64,000 nucleotides of DNA from an uncultured Flavobacteriaceae bacterium (lineage in GTDB: Bacteria; Bacteroidota; Bacteroidia; Flavobacteriales; Flavobacteriaceae). The stretch covers positions 124,001 through 188,000 of the forward strand of contig CANLVG010000011.1 of assembly GCA_947494565.1 (NCBI GenBank), written 5' to 3'. Positions 19,015-28,041 of this stretch are shown here, in pieces. How positions within the stretch are numbered: the stretch's first letter is position 1; each line of letters begins with the position of its first letter. Below the pieces are notes generated by a model that saw nothing but the letters and a program-made list of their open reading frames with translations, made no database searches and was not told where the DNA came from. Made by a program: the position numbers and the translations under genes.

Positions 19015-20076
19015 CTAAATCTGTGATGTTTTCAACAGGAACTCAACAGTGTCGACACCATCGGCATAATCGCTTAAGTTGGGTGATTGGGTGGCCCCAA
19101 ATGCAACTTCTGAGGATAAGATCCCCTCGGAAACCACACATTGTAGCTTGTCTGAATCGTTGAACAGGCGTTGTTTAATACTTTCAATTGCGCTATAGGT
19201 CTCGTAGAAAAGCGAGGCGATGGGCGAGGCATAGTTTTCATCTTCCTTAAGGATCAGAAAACCATTATCGAGAATTTTGAATTCGCTCATGAGATAGACT
19301 GCCTTGTTGTAGTCGTAATTGTTGGCATATTTGGCACTGTCAATAACATTTCGGTACGTATAGATCGCTTCGAAAAGACGTTTGAAGTCGTACCCCTCTG
19401 GCACGAATATTTTCGATACGCTTCGGCAGCCTAAACCGTAATATCTGAAAATATCCTCTCCTAAGGCAGTCAGTTGAGCTTGGGATTCCTTTCCCGTCAA
19501 AACGGCCACCGAATTGCGGTTCCGTCTAATGATATTGGGGTATTTTCCGAAGTAGTGTTCAAAATAGCGAGAGGTATTGGTGCTACCGGTAGCGATGACG
19601 GCATCGAAGTTTTCCAATTTCGTATCGGTAAACTGTATTTTCTGCTCAAACAGTGGTTCTTGGTGGATCAAGTATCGCGTTAAAAACGGTAATAGCTGTG
19701 CATCATTACTGGACAGTTTGGCCAAGATAGCATTTCCGGTCATTAGCGCGGCTAGAAAATCATGAAAACCAACAAGCGGAATATTACCGGCCATGATTAT
19801 GGCAACCCGCATCGGTCGCAGGTCTGAAATTTGGTATCCGGACAACCACGCTTCAAGTGTATCTTGGGTAAGCTGTTCAGACCAACCGTGCAGTGCGAAA
19901 AGAAGGTTTTCTTCTGTGAACCATCCGTTGTGATGTTTGGCTTGGGAAACTAGTTGATCCAGCTCCGTCGACCATGCAGAAGTCAATTCACGACCGCTTT
20001 GTTTGGTTTCCACATAGTCGCCAAGAAAACGACCAAGTTTAACAAAAGCTTCTAAGATTGAATTATACTGCGTCAT
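19015..20076 (-). CDS. LuxC-like acyl-CoA reductase
   Basis: A 353-residue protein of the LuxC/acyl-CoA reductase family (Pfam LuxC, aldehyde dehydrogenase-like fold). Visible family marks are MAGNIPLVGFHDFLAALMTGN (about 95-115), IATGSTNTSRYFEHYF and a catalytic-type Cys in RYYGLGCRSVSKIFVPEG. These enzymes reduce acyl-CoA or acyl groups to aldehydes. No luxD, luxE or luxAB genes are nearby. It is the first gene of a unit with serC and serA and is divergent from a ferredoxin gene, an arrangement that recurs in Bacteroidota. Physiological substrate unknown. Confidence 0.8.
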   Translation of the reverse strand: MTQYNSILEAFVKLGRFLGDYVETKQSGRELTSAWSTELDQLVSQAKHHNGWFTEENLLFALHGWSEQLTQDTLEAWLSGYQISDLRPMRVAIIMAGNIPLVGFHDFLAALMTGNAILAKLSSNDAQLLPFLTRYLIHQEPLFEQKIQFTDTKLENFDAVIATGSTNTSRYFEHYFGKYPNIIRRNRNSVAVLTGKESQAQLTALGEDIFRYYGLGCRSVSKIFVPEGYDFKRLFEAIYTYRNVIDSAKYANNYDYNKAVYLMSEFKILDNGFLILKEDENYASPIASLFYETYSAIESIKQRLFNDSDKLQCVVSEGILSSEVAFGATQSPNLSDYADGVDTVEFLLKTSQI

Positions 20077-20114
20077 TATATTTGTGAAAAATTAGCTTAG
20101 GAAGTACCTTTACA

Positions 20115-20122
20115 CAAAATTA
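20115..20122 (-). promoter_or_regulatory. Candidate -7 element of the acyl-CoA reductase-serC-serA unit
   Basis: On the minus strand this reads TAATTTTG, an exact TAnnTTTG match, ending 38 bases upstream of the start at 20076. No clear -33 TTG is visible. Confidence 0.35.
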
Positions 20123-20259
20123 GGGATACTTTTAGTAGAACTAGACCGTTGATGATTAAAATCAACACGAAAATTGCAAAATGAATTAGGAATAGAACTT
20201 GATGTTTTCCAATATGTCTTTAGGATGAGGATGGCATTGGGTTTCGTAGAAGAAAAACC

Positions 20260-20613
20260 ATGGCGATAATTATAACAGACGAATGTATCAATTGTGGTGC
20301 ATGTGAGCCTGAATGTCCGAATACAGCGATTTATGAGGGTGCCGATGAATGGCGATACAGCGATGGAACCTCGTTAAATGGTGATGTAGTACTTCCGGAT
20401 GGCAAAGCAGTCAATGCGGATGAAGTGCAAGAGCCGATAAGCGATGAAATCTATTATATTTCTCCTGATAAATGTACCGAATGCATGGGCTTTCATGAGG
20501 AGCCACAGTGTGCGGCGGTATGTCCCGTAGATTGCTGCGTACCCGACGAAGACCGAGTAGAATCGGAGGAGGTACTGTTGCAAAAGCAGGCCTTTATGCA
20601 CCCGGAAGACTAA
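20260..20613 (+). CDS. 4Fe-4S dicluster ferredoxin
   Basis: A 117-residue cytosolic ferredoxin with two cluster sites. The first is [13 protein letters not shown] near residues 10-22; the second is an extended [18 protein letters not shown] near 72-89, with an eight-residue insertion between the second and third Cys, as in the Fdx family of Bacteroidota and the YfhL type. A 45-residue insertion separates the sites. Divergent from the acyl-CoA reductase gene, it is a candidate electron donor for a pathway in that cluster, though this is inference. A weak AAAACG/CGTTTT hairpin with a T-run (20612-20630) may end it. Confidence 0.92.
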   Translation: MAIIITDECINCGACEPECPNTAIYEGADEWRYSDGTSLNGDVVLPDGKAVNADEVQEPISDEIYYISPDKCTECMGFHEEPQCAAVCPVDCCVPDEDRVESEEVLLQKQAFMHPED

Positions 20614-20618
20614 AACGC

Positions 20619-21368
20619 TTATCGTTTTTTCTGCGCATGCACGACAAAAGTGTCAAAGGCGTAGGAGGGTCGGTCTTCCATACGGATTACATCGTATCCC
20701 GTTTGGGTCAGTAATGCCTCCATTTCATTTTGGGTAAAAGCTTTGAAAATAACTTGGTCTTGACCAAGTTTGACTTGATGAATCCCCTCAAGTTTGTAAT
20801 AGTCTGCAGTCCAGTTGACCAAATTCTCAGCCTGATTTTCGATATGCCAATATGAATTTCTTCTAAACTTGAGTTCACCTACCTTAGCGTTATGGACCAC
20901 TCTAGGGTTTTTCTCGATGTAGGGTATGAAGCGATCGGCATCGATGCAGTCAAATATCAGATGTGCTTTGGGCCGTAAAGCCTGAGCGATAGCATCGAAG
21001 GTGTCGGTCAAATCGGTATGCGATACGAGATAGCTTGACGATCTGCCTGTAATCAAGGCTAAGTCAAAACGCTTTTCGGTCGAAAAGTTGCGCATATCGG
21101 CTTGCATAAATGGTACCTCAGGATTCTTTTCTCGGGCGAGTTGTAGCATGTGCTCGCTTAGGTCAATGCCGAGATAATGCTTAAAATGTGTAGCAAGGTA
21201 ACGGGCCAAATTACCCGTACCGCAACCAATCTCAAGAATACTATCTACACCGATTTTTTCGGCCTTAGTTGTATAAAATTGAAATTCCTCATCGTATGCG
21301 ATAAATCCCTGATACATGGTATCAAAGACTTTAGCCAATTCCGCTCCATATAGATTGCTTATGCTCAT
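20619..21368 (-). CDS. Class I SAM-dependent methyltransferase
   Basis: A 249-residue methyltransferase with the Rossmann-type SAM site: motif I SILEIGCGTGNLARYL (about 43-58), motif II YLGIDLSEHML with the acidic residue that binds the ribose, and MQADMRNF (motif III). The family includes small-molecule methyltransferases of the Methyltransf_25 type; the acceptor cannot be told. It lies 12 bases downstream of the agmatinase-type gene on the same strand, so the two are probably co-transcribed, and its stop faces that of the ferredoxin gene 5 bases away. Confidence 0.85.
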   Translation of the reverse strand: MSISNLYGAELAKVFDTMYQGFIAYDEEFQFYTTKAEKIGVDSILEIGCGTGNLARYLATHFKHYLGIDLSEHMLQLAREKNPEVPFMQADMRNFSTEKRFDLALITGRSSSYLVSHTDLTDTFDAIAQALRPKAHLIFDCIDADRFIPYIEKNPRVVHNAKVGELKFRRNSYWHIENQAENLVNWTADYYKLEGIHQVKLGQDQVIFKAFTQNEMEALLTQTGYDVIRMEDRPSYAFDTFVVHAQKKR

Positions 21369-21380
21369 GCCCCGTTGAAT

Positions 21381-22169
21381 TTAAAGTCCTTTCATCATTT
21401 TTGCTACGATTTCCTTCAATAATTTTGCGCTGACCATGGCGGTCATATGGTTGATGTCTCGTGACGGATTATACTCTACAATGTCTGCTGCTATTAGCGG
21501 TGCCTTTATCTGCTGAATAATATGTAAAAGTTGTCGGGTAGTCAATCCGCCCGGTTCGTGATGTGATACACCTGGCGCAAAGGCAGGGTCAAGTGCGTCT
21601 ACATCCAGAGACAAATAGAGGGGATTTTCGAAGGTGGGGAGTCGGGTCAGATCCAAATCTCTCATGGGTATGATTTCCACTCCGAATTTAGCCGCCTGTA
21701 CCTTTTGATGGTCCGAAAGTGTTCGTATCCCGACTTGTACCAGCCTTGAAGCCAATTGCTCTTCCATGATGCGCGCAAAGGGGCAGGCATGTGAATACCG
21801 GTCTCCTTCAAAATTATCATACAGGTCGGCGTGGGCATCGATGTGCAGCATGTCTATTGGACCATGCATTGCATGAATCGCCCTTAAAATAGGATACGTG
21901 ATGGAATGGTCTCCCCCCAAGGTGAGCAAGGGTTGATCACTTTTAAGGTTTTTGGAGGTAATTCGTTCGATATCCCAATACTCCTTGATTTCATAATCTC
22001 CCGTATCATCGAAAAGCGCAGGGGAGATTTTGGTTCCGTCTTCTGAAAAATAATTGGCGGATTCACTATGATATGCCTCCCGGATGAGCGGCGGGGCCAG
22101 GGCCGGTCCTTTCAAATACGATGACTTTTCATCGAATAGTATTCCCTGAAGGGTAATTTTCTTTCCCAT
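21381..22169 (-). CDS. Agmatinase/arginase family hydrolase
   Basis: A 262-residue ureohydrolase. The manganese-binding motifs are intact: GGDHSITYP, DAHADLYDNFEGDRYSHAC and SLDVDALDPAFAPGVSHHEPGG. These enzymes hydrolyse guanidino compounds to release urea; agmatine is the usual substrate for proteins of this length in Bacteroidota, but formiminoglutamate or guanidinobutyrate cannot be excluded. It is first in a unit with the methyltransferase. The upstream region to ychF (125 bases) is divergent. Confidence 0.82.
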   Translation of the reverse strand: MGKKITLQGILFDEKSSYLKGPALAPPLIREAYHSESANYFSEDGTKISPALFDDTGDYEIKEYWDIERITSKNLKSDQPLLTLGGDHSITYPILRAIHAMHGPIDMLHIDAHADLYDNFEGDRYSHACPFARIMEEQLASRLVQVGIRTLSDHQKVQAAKFGVEIIPMRDLDLTRLPTFENPLYLSLDVDALDPAFAPGVSHHEPGGLTTRQLLHIIQQIKAPLIAADIVEYNPSRDINHMTAMVSAKLLKEIVAKMMKGL

Positions 22170-22259
22170 AGCTGATTTAATATTGAATACAGGCTAAAGA
22201 TAATCGTTCCACTGAAATTATGTTTCGTCATTTTATAGGGTAGATCAAGAGGTAAAAGT

Positions 22260-22267
22260 TATCTTTG
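22260..22267 (+). promoter_or_regulatory. Candidate -7 promoter element of ychF
   Basis: TATCTTTG is an exact TAnnTTTG match, ending 26 bases before the ychF start codon. No convincing -33 TTG. Confidence 0.4.
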
Positions 22268-22293
22268 CGCCCGAATTCTTAATCCAGTGATTT

Positions 22294-23388
22294 ATGAAAG
22301 CAGGTATCGTAGGACTACCCAACGTTGGTAAATCGACACTTTTCAATTGTTTGTCCAATGCAAAAGCGCAAAGCGCCAATTTTCCGTTTTGTACGATAGA
22401 ACCGAATATAGGTGTTGTTAATGTGCCCGATACACGTTTAGAGAAGTTGGAAGACTTGGTGAATCCTGAAAAGGTGATTCCGGCCACTGTTGAAATCGTT
22501 GACATTGCGGGATTGGTCAAAGGAGCCAGTAAAGGCGAGGGATTGGGAAATCAGTTTTTGGGGAATATCCGTGAAACCGATGCCATTCTTCATGTATTGC
22601 GTTGTTTCGACAATGACAATATCGTTCATGTCGACGGTTCGGTAGATCCGATCCGTGATAAGGAGACCATCGATATGGAGCTACAGTTGAAGGATTTGGA
22701 GACGGTCGAAAAAAAATTGGATAAGGTAAAACGCGCGGCTAAGACCGGAAATAAAGAAGCCCAAAAAGAAGAGGCCGTACTTCTGGCAATCAAAAATGGA
22801 TTGGAAGCCGGCACCTCGGTTCGGGCCATAGACCTTTCGAAAGATGACCGGAAAGAATATGTGAACCTGTTGCAGTTCATCACTGACAAACCAGTGATGT
22901 ATGTATGTAATGTAGATGAGGATGCTGCGGCTGCGGGAAATGACTACGTAAATCAGGTAAAAGCCGCTGTCTCTGATGAAAATGCGGAGGTGATCGTGCT
23001 TGCTGTTGGCACTGAGGCCGATATTACAGAACTTGAGACCTATGAGGAACGTCAAATGTTTCTAGAGGATCTGGGACTTTCCGAACCCGGTTCAGCCAAA
23101 CTGATCCGCGGGGCATACAAACTATTGAATTTGGAGACCTATTTTACCGCAGGTGTGAAGGAAGTGCGTGCTTGGACCATTCCGGTAGGAGCAACAGCTC
23201 CGCAGGCGGCGGGTGTCATCCATACCGATTTTGAAAAAGGGTTTATTCGGGCAGAGGTCATTTCCTATGATGACTATGTGGCCTATGGTAGTGAAACCAA
23301 GGTCAAAGAAGCAGGCAAAATGCGTGTAGAAGGTAAAGAGTACATTGTAAAGGATGGCGATGTGATGCATTTCCGTTTTAATGTCTAG
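22294..23388 (+). CDS. ychF: Redox-regulated ATPase YchF (Obg-family P-loop protein)
   Basis: A 364-residue ribosome-associated P-loop ATPase. G1 is [12 protein letters not shown] (6-17), G3 is [20 protein letters not shown] and the G4 position is changed to NVDE, as expected for YchF, which prefers ATP. The C-terminal TGS-like domain runs from about 280 with [43 protein letters not shown]. Length matches the family (about 363). Single-gene unit. Confidence 0.97.
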   Translation: MKAGIVGLPNVGKSTLFNCLSNAKAQSANFPFCTIEPNIGVVNVPDTRLEKLEDLVNPEKVIPATVEIVDIAGLVKGASKGEGLGNQFLGNIRETDAILHVLRCFDNDNIVHVDGSVDPIRDKETIDMELQLKDLETVEKKLDKVKRAAKTGNKEAQKEEAVLLAIKNGLEAGTSVRAIDLSKDDRKEYVNLLQFITDKPVMYVCNVDEDAAAAGNDYVNQVKAAVSDENAEVIVLAVGTEADITELETYEERQMFLEDLGLSEPGSAKLIRGAYKLLNLETYFTAGVKEVRAWTIPVGATAPQAAGVIHTDFEKGFIRAEVISYDDYVAYGSETKVKEAGKMRVEGKEYIVKDGDVMHFRFNV

Positions 23389-23465
23389 TACTTTTTATCA
23401 GTTGAACTTCGTATTCCAGAAGTAAATAGATCTGCTGCTAGTACTGCAAGTCCTAATTTAGCCGA

Positions 23466-24365
23466 ATGCCAAAAAACACTTCGGTAACCGGTATTGGTGT
23501 TGTTTTCGCCATCTTGGGTGTCGTGCTCTTTTCCGCGAAGGCCGTGATGGTCAAAATGGCCTATACGTATCAGGTTGACCATTTGACCCTGCTTTTGTTT
23601 CGCATGGGGTTTGCCTTTCCTTTTTACTTGATCATCGCTCTTGTAAGCAAACCACAACCAAATCAGCGGGTCACGACCAAAGACTATGTATGGTTGGTGC
23701 TTTTCGGTTTTTTGGGCTATTATTTGGCAAGTCTTTTCGACTTTATGGGCTTACAGTATCTCAAGGCGGGCCTAGAGCGGATTATCCTTTTCATCTATCC
23801 GACCATAGTCGTACTGTTGTCGTGGCTCTTCTTTAAAAAGAAGCTCACAAGACAGCAATTTTCGGCCATATTGATTACCTATGTAGGAGTGTTGATTACC
23901 TTTTGGGATGAAATCGGAATTTCAGGGGATGCGGTCTATTGGGGCGGATTCCTGATCTTTCTTAGCGCCTTTACCTATGCTGCCTATCTGGTCGGAAGCG
24001 GTTGGTTGATACCCAAATTCGGGGTGTTGCGTTTTACCTCGTATGCCATGTTGGTTTCTACGCTCTGTATTGCAGTTCATTATGCAATGGTGGCCGATTT
24101 CGACTTGTTCGATTACCCGGCAGAGGTTTATTATTTAGGATTGGCCATGGCCGTTTTCTCGACGCTACTACCTTCATTTTTGGTGTCTGCTGCAATCAAG
24201 CGTTTGGGGGCTTCCACTTTTTCCATTTTTGGAAGTCTGGGTCCTGTCTCTACGATTATCCTAGCCTTTCTCTTTTTGGACGAACGGGTAACGACCTTGC
24301 AGATTTTTGGAATGCTCGTGGTGATTGCAGGGGTGACCTTGGTTTCGCGGAAAAATAGCCATTGA
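23466..24365 (+). CDS. DMT-superfamily (EamA) transporter
   Basis: A 299-residue inner-membrane protein with about ten hydrophobic segments in two EamA repeats. The first repeat runs from GIGVVFAILGVVLFSAKAVMVKM to about residue 145, and the second starts at YWGGFLIFLSAFTYAAYLVGSG. The C-terminal motif LGPVSTIILAFLFLDERVTTLQIFGMLVVIAGV is typical of these metabolite exporters. Substrate unknown. The 77-base gap after ychF repeats CTAGTACT twice. Confidence 0.88.
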   Translation: MPKNTSVTGIGVVFAILGVVLFSAKAVMVKMAYTYQVDHLTLLLFRMGFAFPFYLIIALVSKPQPNQRVTTKDYVWLVLFGFLGYYLASLFDFMGLQYLKAGLERIILFIYPTIVVLLSWLFFKKKLTRQQFSAILITYVGVLITFWDEIGISGDAVYWGGFLIFLSAFTYAAYLVGSGWLIPKFGVLRFTSYAMLVSTLCIAVHYAMVADFDLFDYPAEVYYLGLAMAVFSTLLPSFLVSAAIKRLGASTFSIFGSLGPVSTIILAFLFLDERVTTLQIFGMLVVIAGVTLVSRKNSH

Positions 24366-24455
24366 ACCACTCCGTTTGTAGTTGGTCGATTCTGATTGTT
24401 GGGAATGTAGTAATTTACTTTCTTTGAACAATCTCATTAGTATATCATTGGATTT

Positions 24456-26015
24456 ATGAAATATTTTGTTTCCTCAGTTTTCTTTTTTCTTTTGCTTATT
24501 GGATGTTCAGATTCCGAAACAACCCCGGAAATCCCTGAAGAGGAGGTTTCGCTTCCTACGATTACTACAGTTGTAGTTACGGATGTTACCGATGTTTCTG
24601 CCCTTTCCGGTGGGAATGTCACGGATGATGGAGGCGCCGCAATTACCGATCGAGGAGTGGTTTGGGGAACTTCTACCGGACCTACTATTTCCGATAATAA
24701 AATTGCTAATGGCACTGGCAAAGGTGAATTTAATAGTTCGCTGGAAGATTTAGAAGCGAATTTAACTTACTATGTGCGAGCGTATGCCATAAATAGTGCG
24801 GGCACGGCCTATGGGAATGAGCTAAGTTTTAATACCCTTGAACCAGAACCTGTTGCAAAGGTTTTTGAGGGGGATGTTATTTTGACTTCCCAACAAGAAG
24901 TTGATGATTTCGGTGCTGAAAGTTATACAAGGGTTTCGGGCAAAGTCATTGTTAAGGATAGCAATACGCCATCGACAATTTTCGATTTAACTCCCTTATG
25001 GTCAATTAATTCTATAACAGGTAGTTTATATATTGAACAAAATAACATTCTGAATAAATTAGAGGGTTTTGATAGGCTGAAAACAATTGGGGGGGATTTG
25101 ATAATCAGTTCTAATAATGATCTGGAAGCTATTAACGCATATAAGGAACTTGAGTTAATAGATGGTCGTCTTCTTATTAACAAGGTAGGCGGAGCTATCG
25201 ACGGGTTCACCAAATTAAAGTCAATAGGCTCCGGATTTACAATGCAGTTTGTTAATGGAATTGAAGATTTGAATTTTTTCGAATCATTAGTGAGTATTGA
25301 TGGATTTATAGAAATCATTTTTAATCAACAATTAAGGTCTTTAAGTGGTTTTGATAAATTAAATACCCTGAGTAAATTAAAGCTTTGGGGAAATGGTTCA
25401 CTTTTATCGTTAGCCGGTTTGAATGGTATTACAACAATCAACGAAGGCCTTATAATTCAGAGTAATGGAGCTCTAGAAAGCCTTACGGGTTTAGAAACGC
25501 TAGAAAATGTTCAGGGTAGTGTAGAGATTTACTATAACGGACTTCTTAAAAGTCTAAATGGGCTTAAAAACTTAAAAAGTATAGGTTCAGGACTTGAAAT
25601 AATCAATAATGATTTGCTTGAAAGTTTAGAAGGTTTGGGGAACTTAGAAACTACCGGTGCAAATGATGATTGTCTAGCTTGCCAAGGATCGATTATCATA
25701 GAATCCAATCCCCGGTTATTGAACATAGACGCCTTGGAAAATCTTACCACAGCTTGGTATGCTTACATCGAAATAAAATTTAATGCGAAGTTGCAAAATC
25801 TAGATGGATTGAGAAACCTGACTAATATTTACAAGTTCCAGAGTGATACTGGTGGTTTTGGAGCTACAATAGAGAGCAATAGCGTTTTAAATGACGTTTG
25901 CGGGATAAAGAATGTTTATGAAAGCAATCCTTTTAGATTTTATGTGCAAGGGAATCTTAACGGAACGGAAAATCCTGAGGGTAGTGCGCGGGATCTTTTG
26001 AGCATGTGTGACTAA
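24456..26015 (+). CDS. Surface lipoprotein with FN3-like and leucine-rich repeat regions
   Basis: A 519-residue lipoprotein: signal peptide ending at lipobox LIGC (Cys17), then an acidic-proline linker. Residues about 33-130 form the Bacteroidota beta-sandwich with GGAAITDRGVVWGTS, TGKGEFNSSLEDL and TYYVRAYAINSAGTAYGNE. From about 140 onward there are roughly a dozen repeats of the form IxGxLxIxxNxxLxSLxGLxxLxxI, like receptor L-domain or BspA-type leucine-rich repeats, and a short Cys pair (CLAC near 404-407). The repeat region is visibly more AT-rich than the flanking genes. Probably surface exposed and adhesive. Single-gene unit with its own terminator. Confidence 0.8.
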   Translation: MKYFVSSVFFFLLLIGCSDSETTPEIPEEEVSLPTITTVVVTDVTDVSALSGGNVTDDGGAAITDRGVVWGTSTGPTISDNKIANGTGKGEFNSSLEDLEANLTYYVRAYAINSAGTAYGNELSFNTLEPEPVAKVFEGDVILTSQQEVDDFGAESYTRVSGKVIVKDSNTPSTIFDLTPLWSINSITGSLYIEQNNILNKLEGFDRLKTIGGDLIISSNNDLEAINAYKELELIDGRLLINKVGGAIDGFTKLKSIGSGFTMQFVNGIEDLNFFESLVSIDGFIEIIFNQQLRSLSGFDKLNTLSKLKLWGNGSLLSLAGLNGITTINEGLIIQSNGALESLTGLETLENVQGSVEIYYNGLLKSLNGLKNLKSIGSGLEIINNDLLESLEGLGNLETTGANDDCLACQGSIIIESNPRLLNIDALENLTTAWYAYIEIKFNAKLQNLDGLRNLTNIYKFQSDTGGFGATIESNSVLNDVCGIKNVYESNPFRFYVQGNLNGTENPEGSARDLLSMCD

Positions 26016-26030
26016 GCAATTTCTATCAAC

Positions 26031-26083
26031 AAAACCCCTATTCCCATTGTTAATTACTTTACTCGTTAGGGGTTTTATTTTTT
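26031..26083 (+). terminator. Terminator after the LRR lipoprotein gene
   Basis: AAAACCCCTA (26031-26040) pairs perfectly with TAGGGGTTTT (26067-26076) around a 26-base loop and is followed by an AT then T-rich run. The long loop is unusual but the stem is perfect. Confidence 0.7.
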
Positions 26084-26129
26084 TTAAAGTCGTGTTATCT
26101 TAGCCAACCAAGCTTAACATTCCCATAAC

Positions 26130-27989
26130 ATGGCGCAAAACTCCCAGTATACCGAAGATAACATTCGTTCGCTCGATTGGAAAGAGCATATTCGAATGCG
26201 CCCTGGTATGTACATCGGTAAGTTGGGCGATGGCTCTTCTGCCGATGACGGTATCTATATTTTATTAAAAGAAGTTATCGATAACTGTATCGATGAATTC
26301 GTCATGGGTGCCGGTAAGACCATTGAGATCCGTATCAAGGACAAGCAGGTCAAAGTACGCGATTATGGGCGTGGCATTCCGTTGGGAAAGGTCGTCGATG
26401 TGGTCTCTAAAATGAATACGGGCGGCAAGTATGATTCGCGCGCTTTTAAGAAGTCCGTTGGTCTTAATGGAGTCGGTACAAAGGCGGTCAATGCCTTGTC
26501 CAGTTTTTTTGAAGTGCAATCCTCCCGTGAAAATAAAATAAAGACAGCGGAATTCAGTAAAGGGAATTTGGTCAAGGAAGAAGGCCCTGTGGACACCTCG
26601 AAGCGCAAGGGTACCAAGGTCAGCTTTATTCCTGATGATGCCATTTTCAAGAAGTACAAGTACCGCAATGAGTATGTGGAACGCATGCTCAAAAATTATG
26701 TCTATCTCAATCCGGGATTGACCATTGATTTCAACGGAGAGAAATTCCATTCGGAAAATGGTCTCAAGGATCTCTTGGAAGACAATAACAATACAGGGGA
26801 TTTCCTCTATCCCGTTATCCATTTAAAAGGAGACGATATTGAGGTAGCGATTACCCATAGCAAGACCCAGTATAGCGAGGAATACCATTCGTTTGTCAAC
26901 GGGCAGAATACCACACAAGGAGGCACACACCAAACGGCCTTTCGAGAAGCTTTGGTGAAGACCATTCGCGAGTTCTATAAAAAGAACTACGATGCTTCCG
27001 ATATTCGCAAATCGATAATTTCCGCAATATCGATCAAAGTCATGGAGCCCGTCTTTGAAAGCCAGACAAAGACCAAGCTCGGATCCACCGACATGGGAGG
27101 TGACTTACCCACGGTACGTACCTATATTAACGATTTTGTCGGCCGACGGTTGGACAATTACTTGCATAAGAATCAGGATGTAGCAGAGGCCTTACAAAAG
27201 AAAATCATGCAAGCGGAGCGAGAACGTAAAGAACTCTCCGGTATTCGAAAATTGGCCAAGGATAGGGCAAAGAAGGCCAACCTTCATAACAAAAAATTGC
27301 GGGACTGTCGCGTGCATTTGGGTGACGTCAAAAACGACAGAAACCTAGAGACCACCCTGTTCATCACGGAGGGTGATTCCGCTTCCGGTTCCATTACGAA
27401 ATCGCGTGATGTCAATACACAGGCGGTATTCAGTTTAAAAGGTAAGCCCTTGAATTCCTATGGATTGTCTAAAAAAATAGTCTATGAGAATGAGGAGTTC
27501 AACCTGCTACAGGCGGCACTGAATATCGAAGAATCGATGGAAGATCTCCGCTACAAGAACATTGTCATCGCAACGGATGCAGATGTTGACGGAATGCACA
27601 TTCGCTTGCTACTGATTACCTTTTTCTTGCAGTTCTTTCCAGAGTTGATCAAAGAGAATCATTTGTATATTCTTCAGACACCGCTGTTTCGCGTGCGCAA
27701 TAAAAAGGAAACGATTTACTGTTACAGTGATGAAGAACGTAGGGCCGCAATTGAAAAATTGACCGGTAAGCCCGAAATTACCCGATTTAAAGGTTTGGGT
27801 GAAATATCCCCTGATGAGTTCAAGCATTTTATAGGAGATGATATCCGATTAGAGCCGGTAATGTTAGACAAGGCGATGTCGATAGAAGAATTGCTTAGTT
27901 TTTATATGGGAAAGAATACCCCGGACCGTCAAAAATTTATTATCGAAAATTTGAAGGTTGAAATAGACCTGGTCGAAGAAAACCAATAA
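26130..27989 (+). CDS. parE: DNA topoisomerase IV subunit B
   Basis: A 619-residue type IIA topoisomerase ATPase subunit. The GHKL ATPase domain shows [10 protein letters not shown] and [15 protein letters not shown]; the transducer segment follows; the TOPRIM domain has [13 protein letters not shown] (near 412) and [21 protein letters not shown] in place of the GyrB-type EGDSAGGS, together with the short length and the adjacent parC, supports topoisomerase IV rather than gyrase. Partner of the gene at 28042, with 52 bases between them, so they are one operon. Decatenates replicated chromosomes. Confidence 0.93.
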   Translation: MAQNSQYTEDNIRSLDWKEHIRMRPGMYIGKLGDGSSADDGIYILLKEVIDNCIDEFVMGAGKTIEIRIKDKQVKVRDYGRGIPLGKVVDVVSKMNTGGKYDSRAFKKSVGLNGVGTKAVNALSSFFEVQSSRENKIKTAEFSKGNLVKEEGPVDTSKRKGTKVSFIPDDAIFKKYKYRNEYVERMLKNYVYLNPGLTIDFNGEKFHSENGLKDLLEDNNNTGDFLYPVIHLKGDDIEVAITHSKTQYSEEYHSFVNGQNTTQGGTHQTAFREALVKTIREFYKKNYDASDIRKSIISAISIKVMEPVFESQTKTKLGSTDMGGDLPTVRTYINDFVGRRLDNYLHKNQDVAEALQKKIMQAERERKELSGIRKLAKDRAKKANLHNKKLRDCRVHLGDVKNDRNLETTLFITEGDSASGSITKSRDVNTQAVFSLKGKPLNSYGLSKKIVYENEEFNLLQAALNIEESMEDLRYKNIVIATDADVDGMHIRLLLITFFLQFFPELIKENHLYILQTPLFRVRNKKETIYCYSDEERRAAIEKLTGKPEITRFKGLGEISPDEFKHFIGDDIRLEPVMLDKAMSIEELLSFYMGKNTPDRQKFIIENLKVEIDLVEENQ

Positions 27990-28041
27990 TTAACCCGGTC
28001 GCCAATCGGCGAACCCAACTAAACTAGAGGATTTTAGCTGT

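Noticed and set aside
26265-26822. 185-codon frame on - inside parE
   Set aside because: Entirely antisense to the well-supported parE frame; hydrophobic residues and lack of motifs show it is a shadow.
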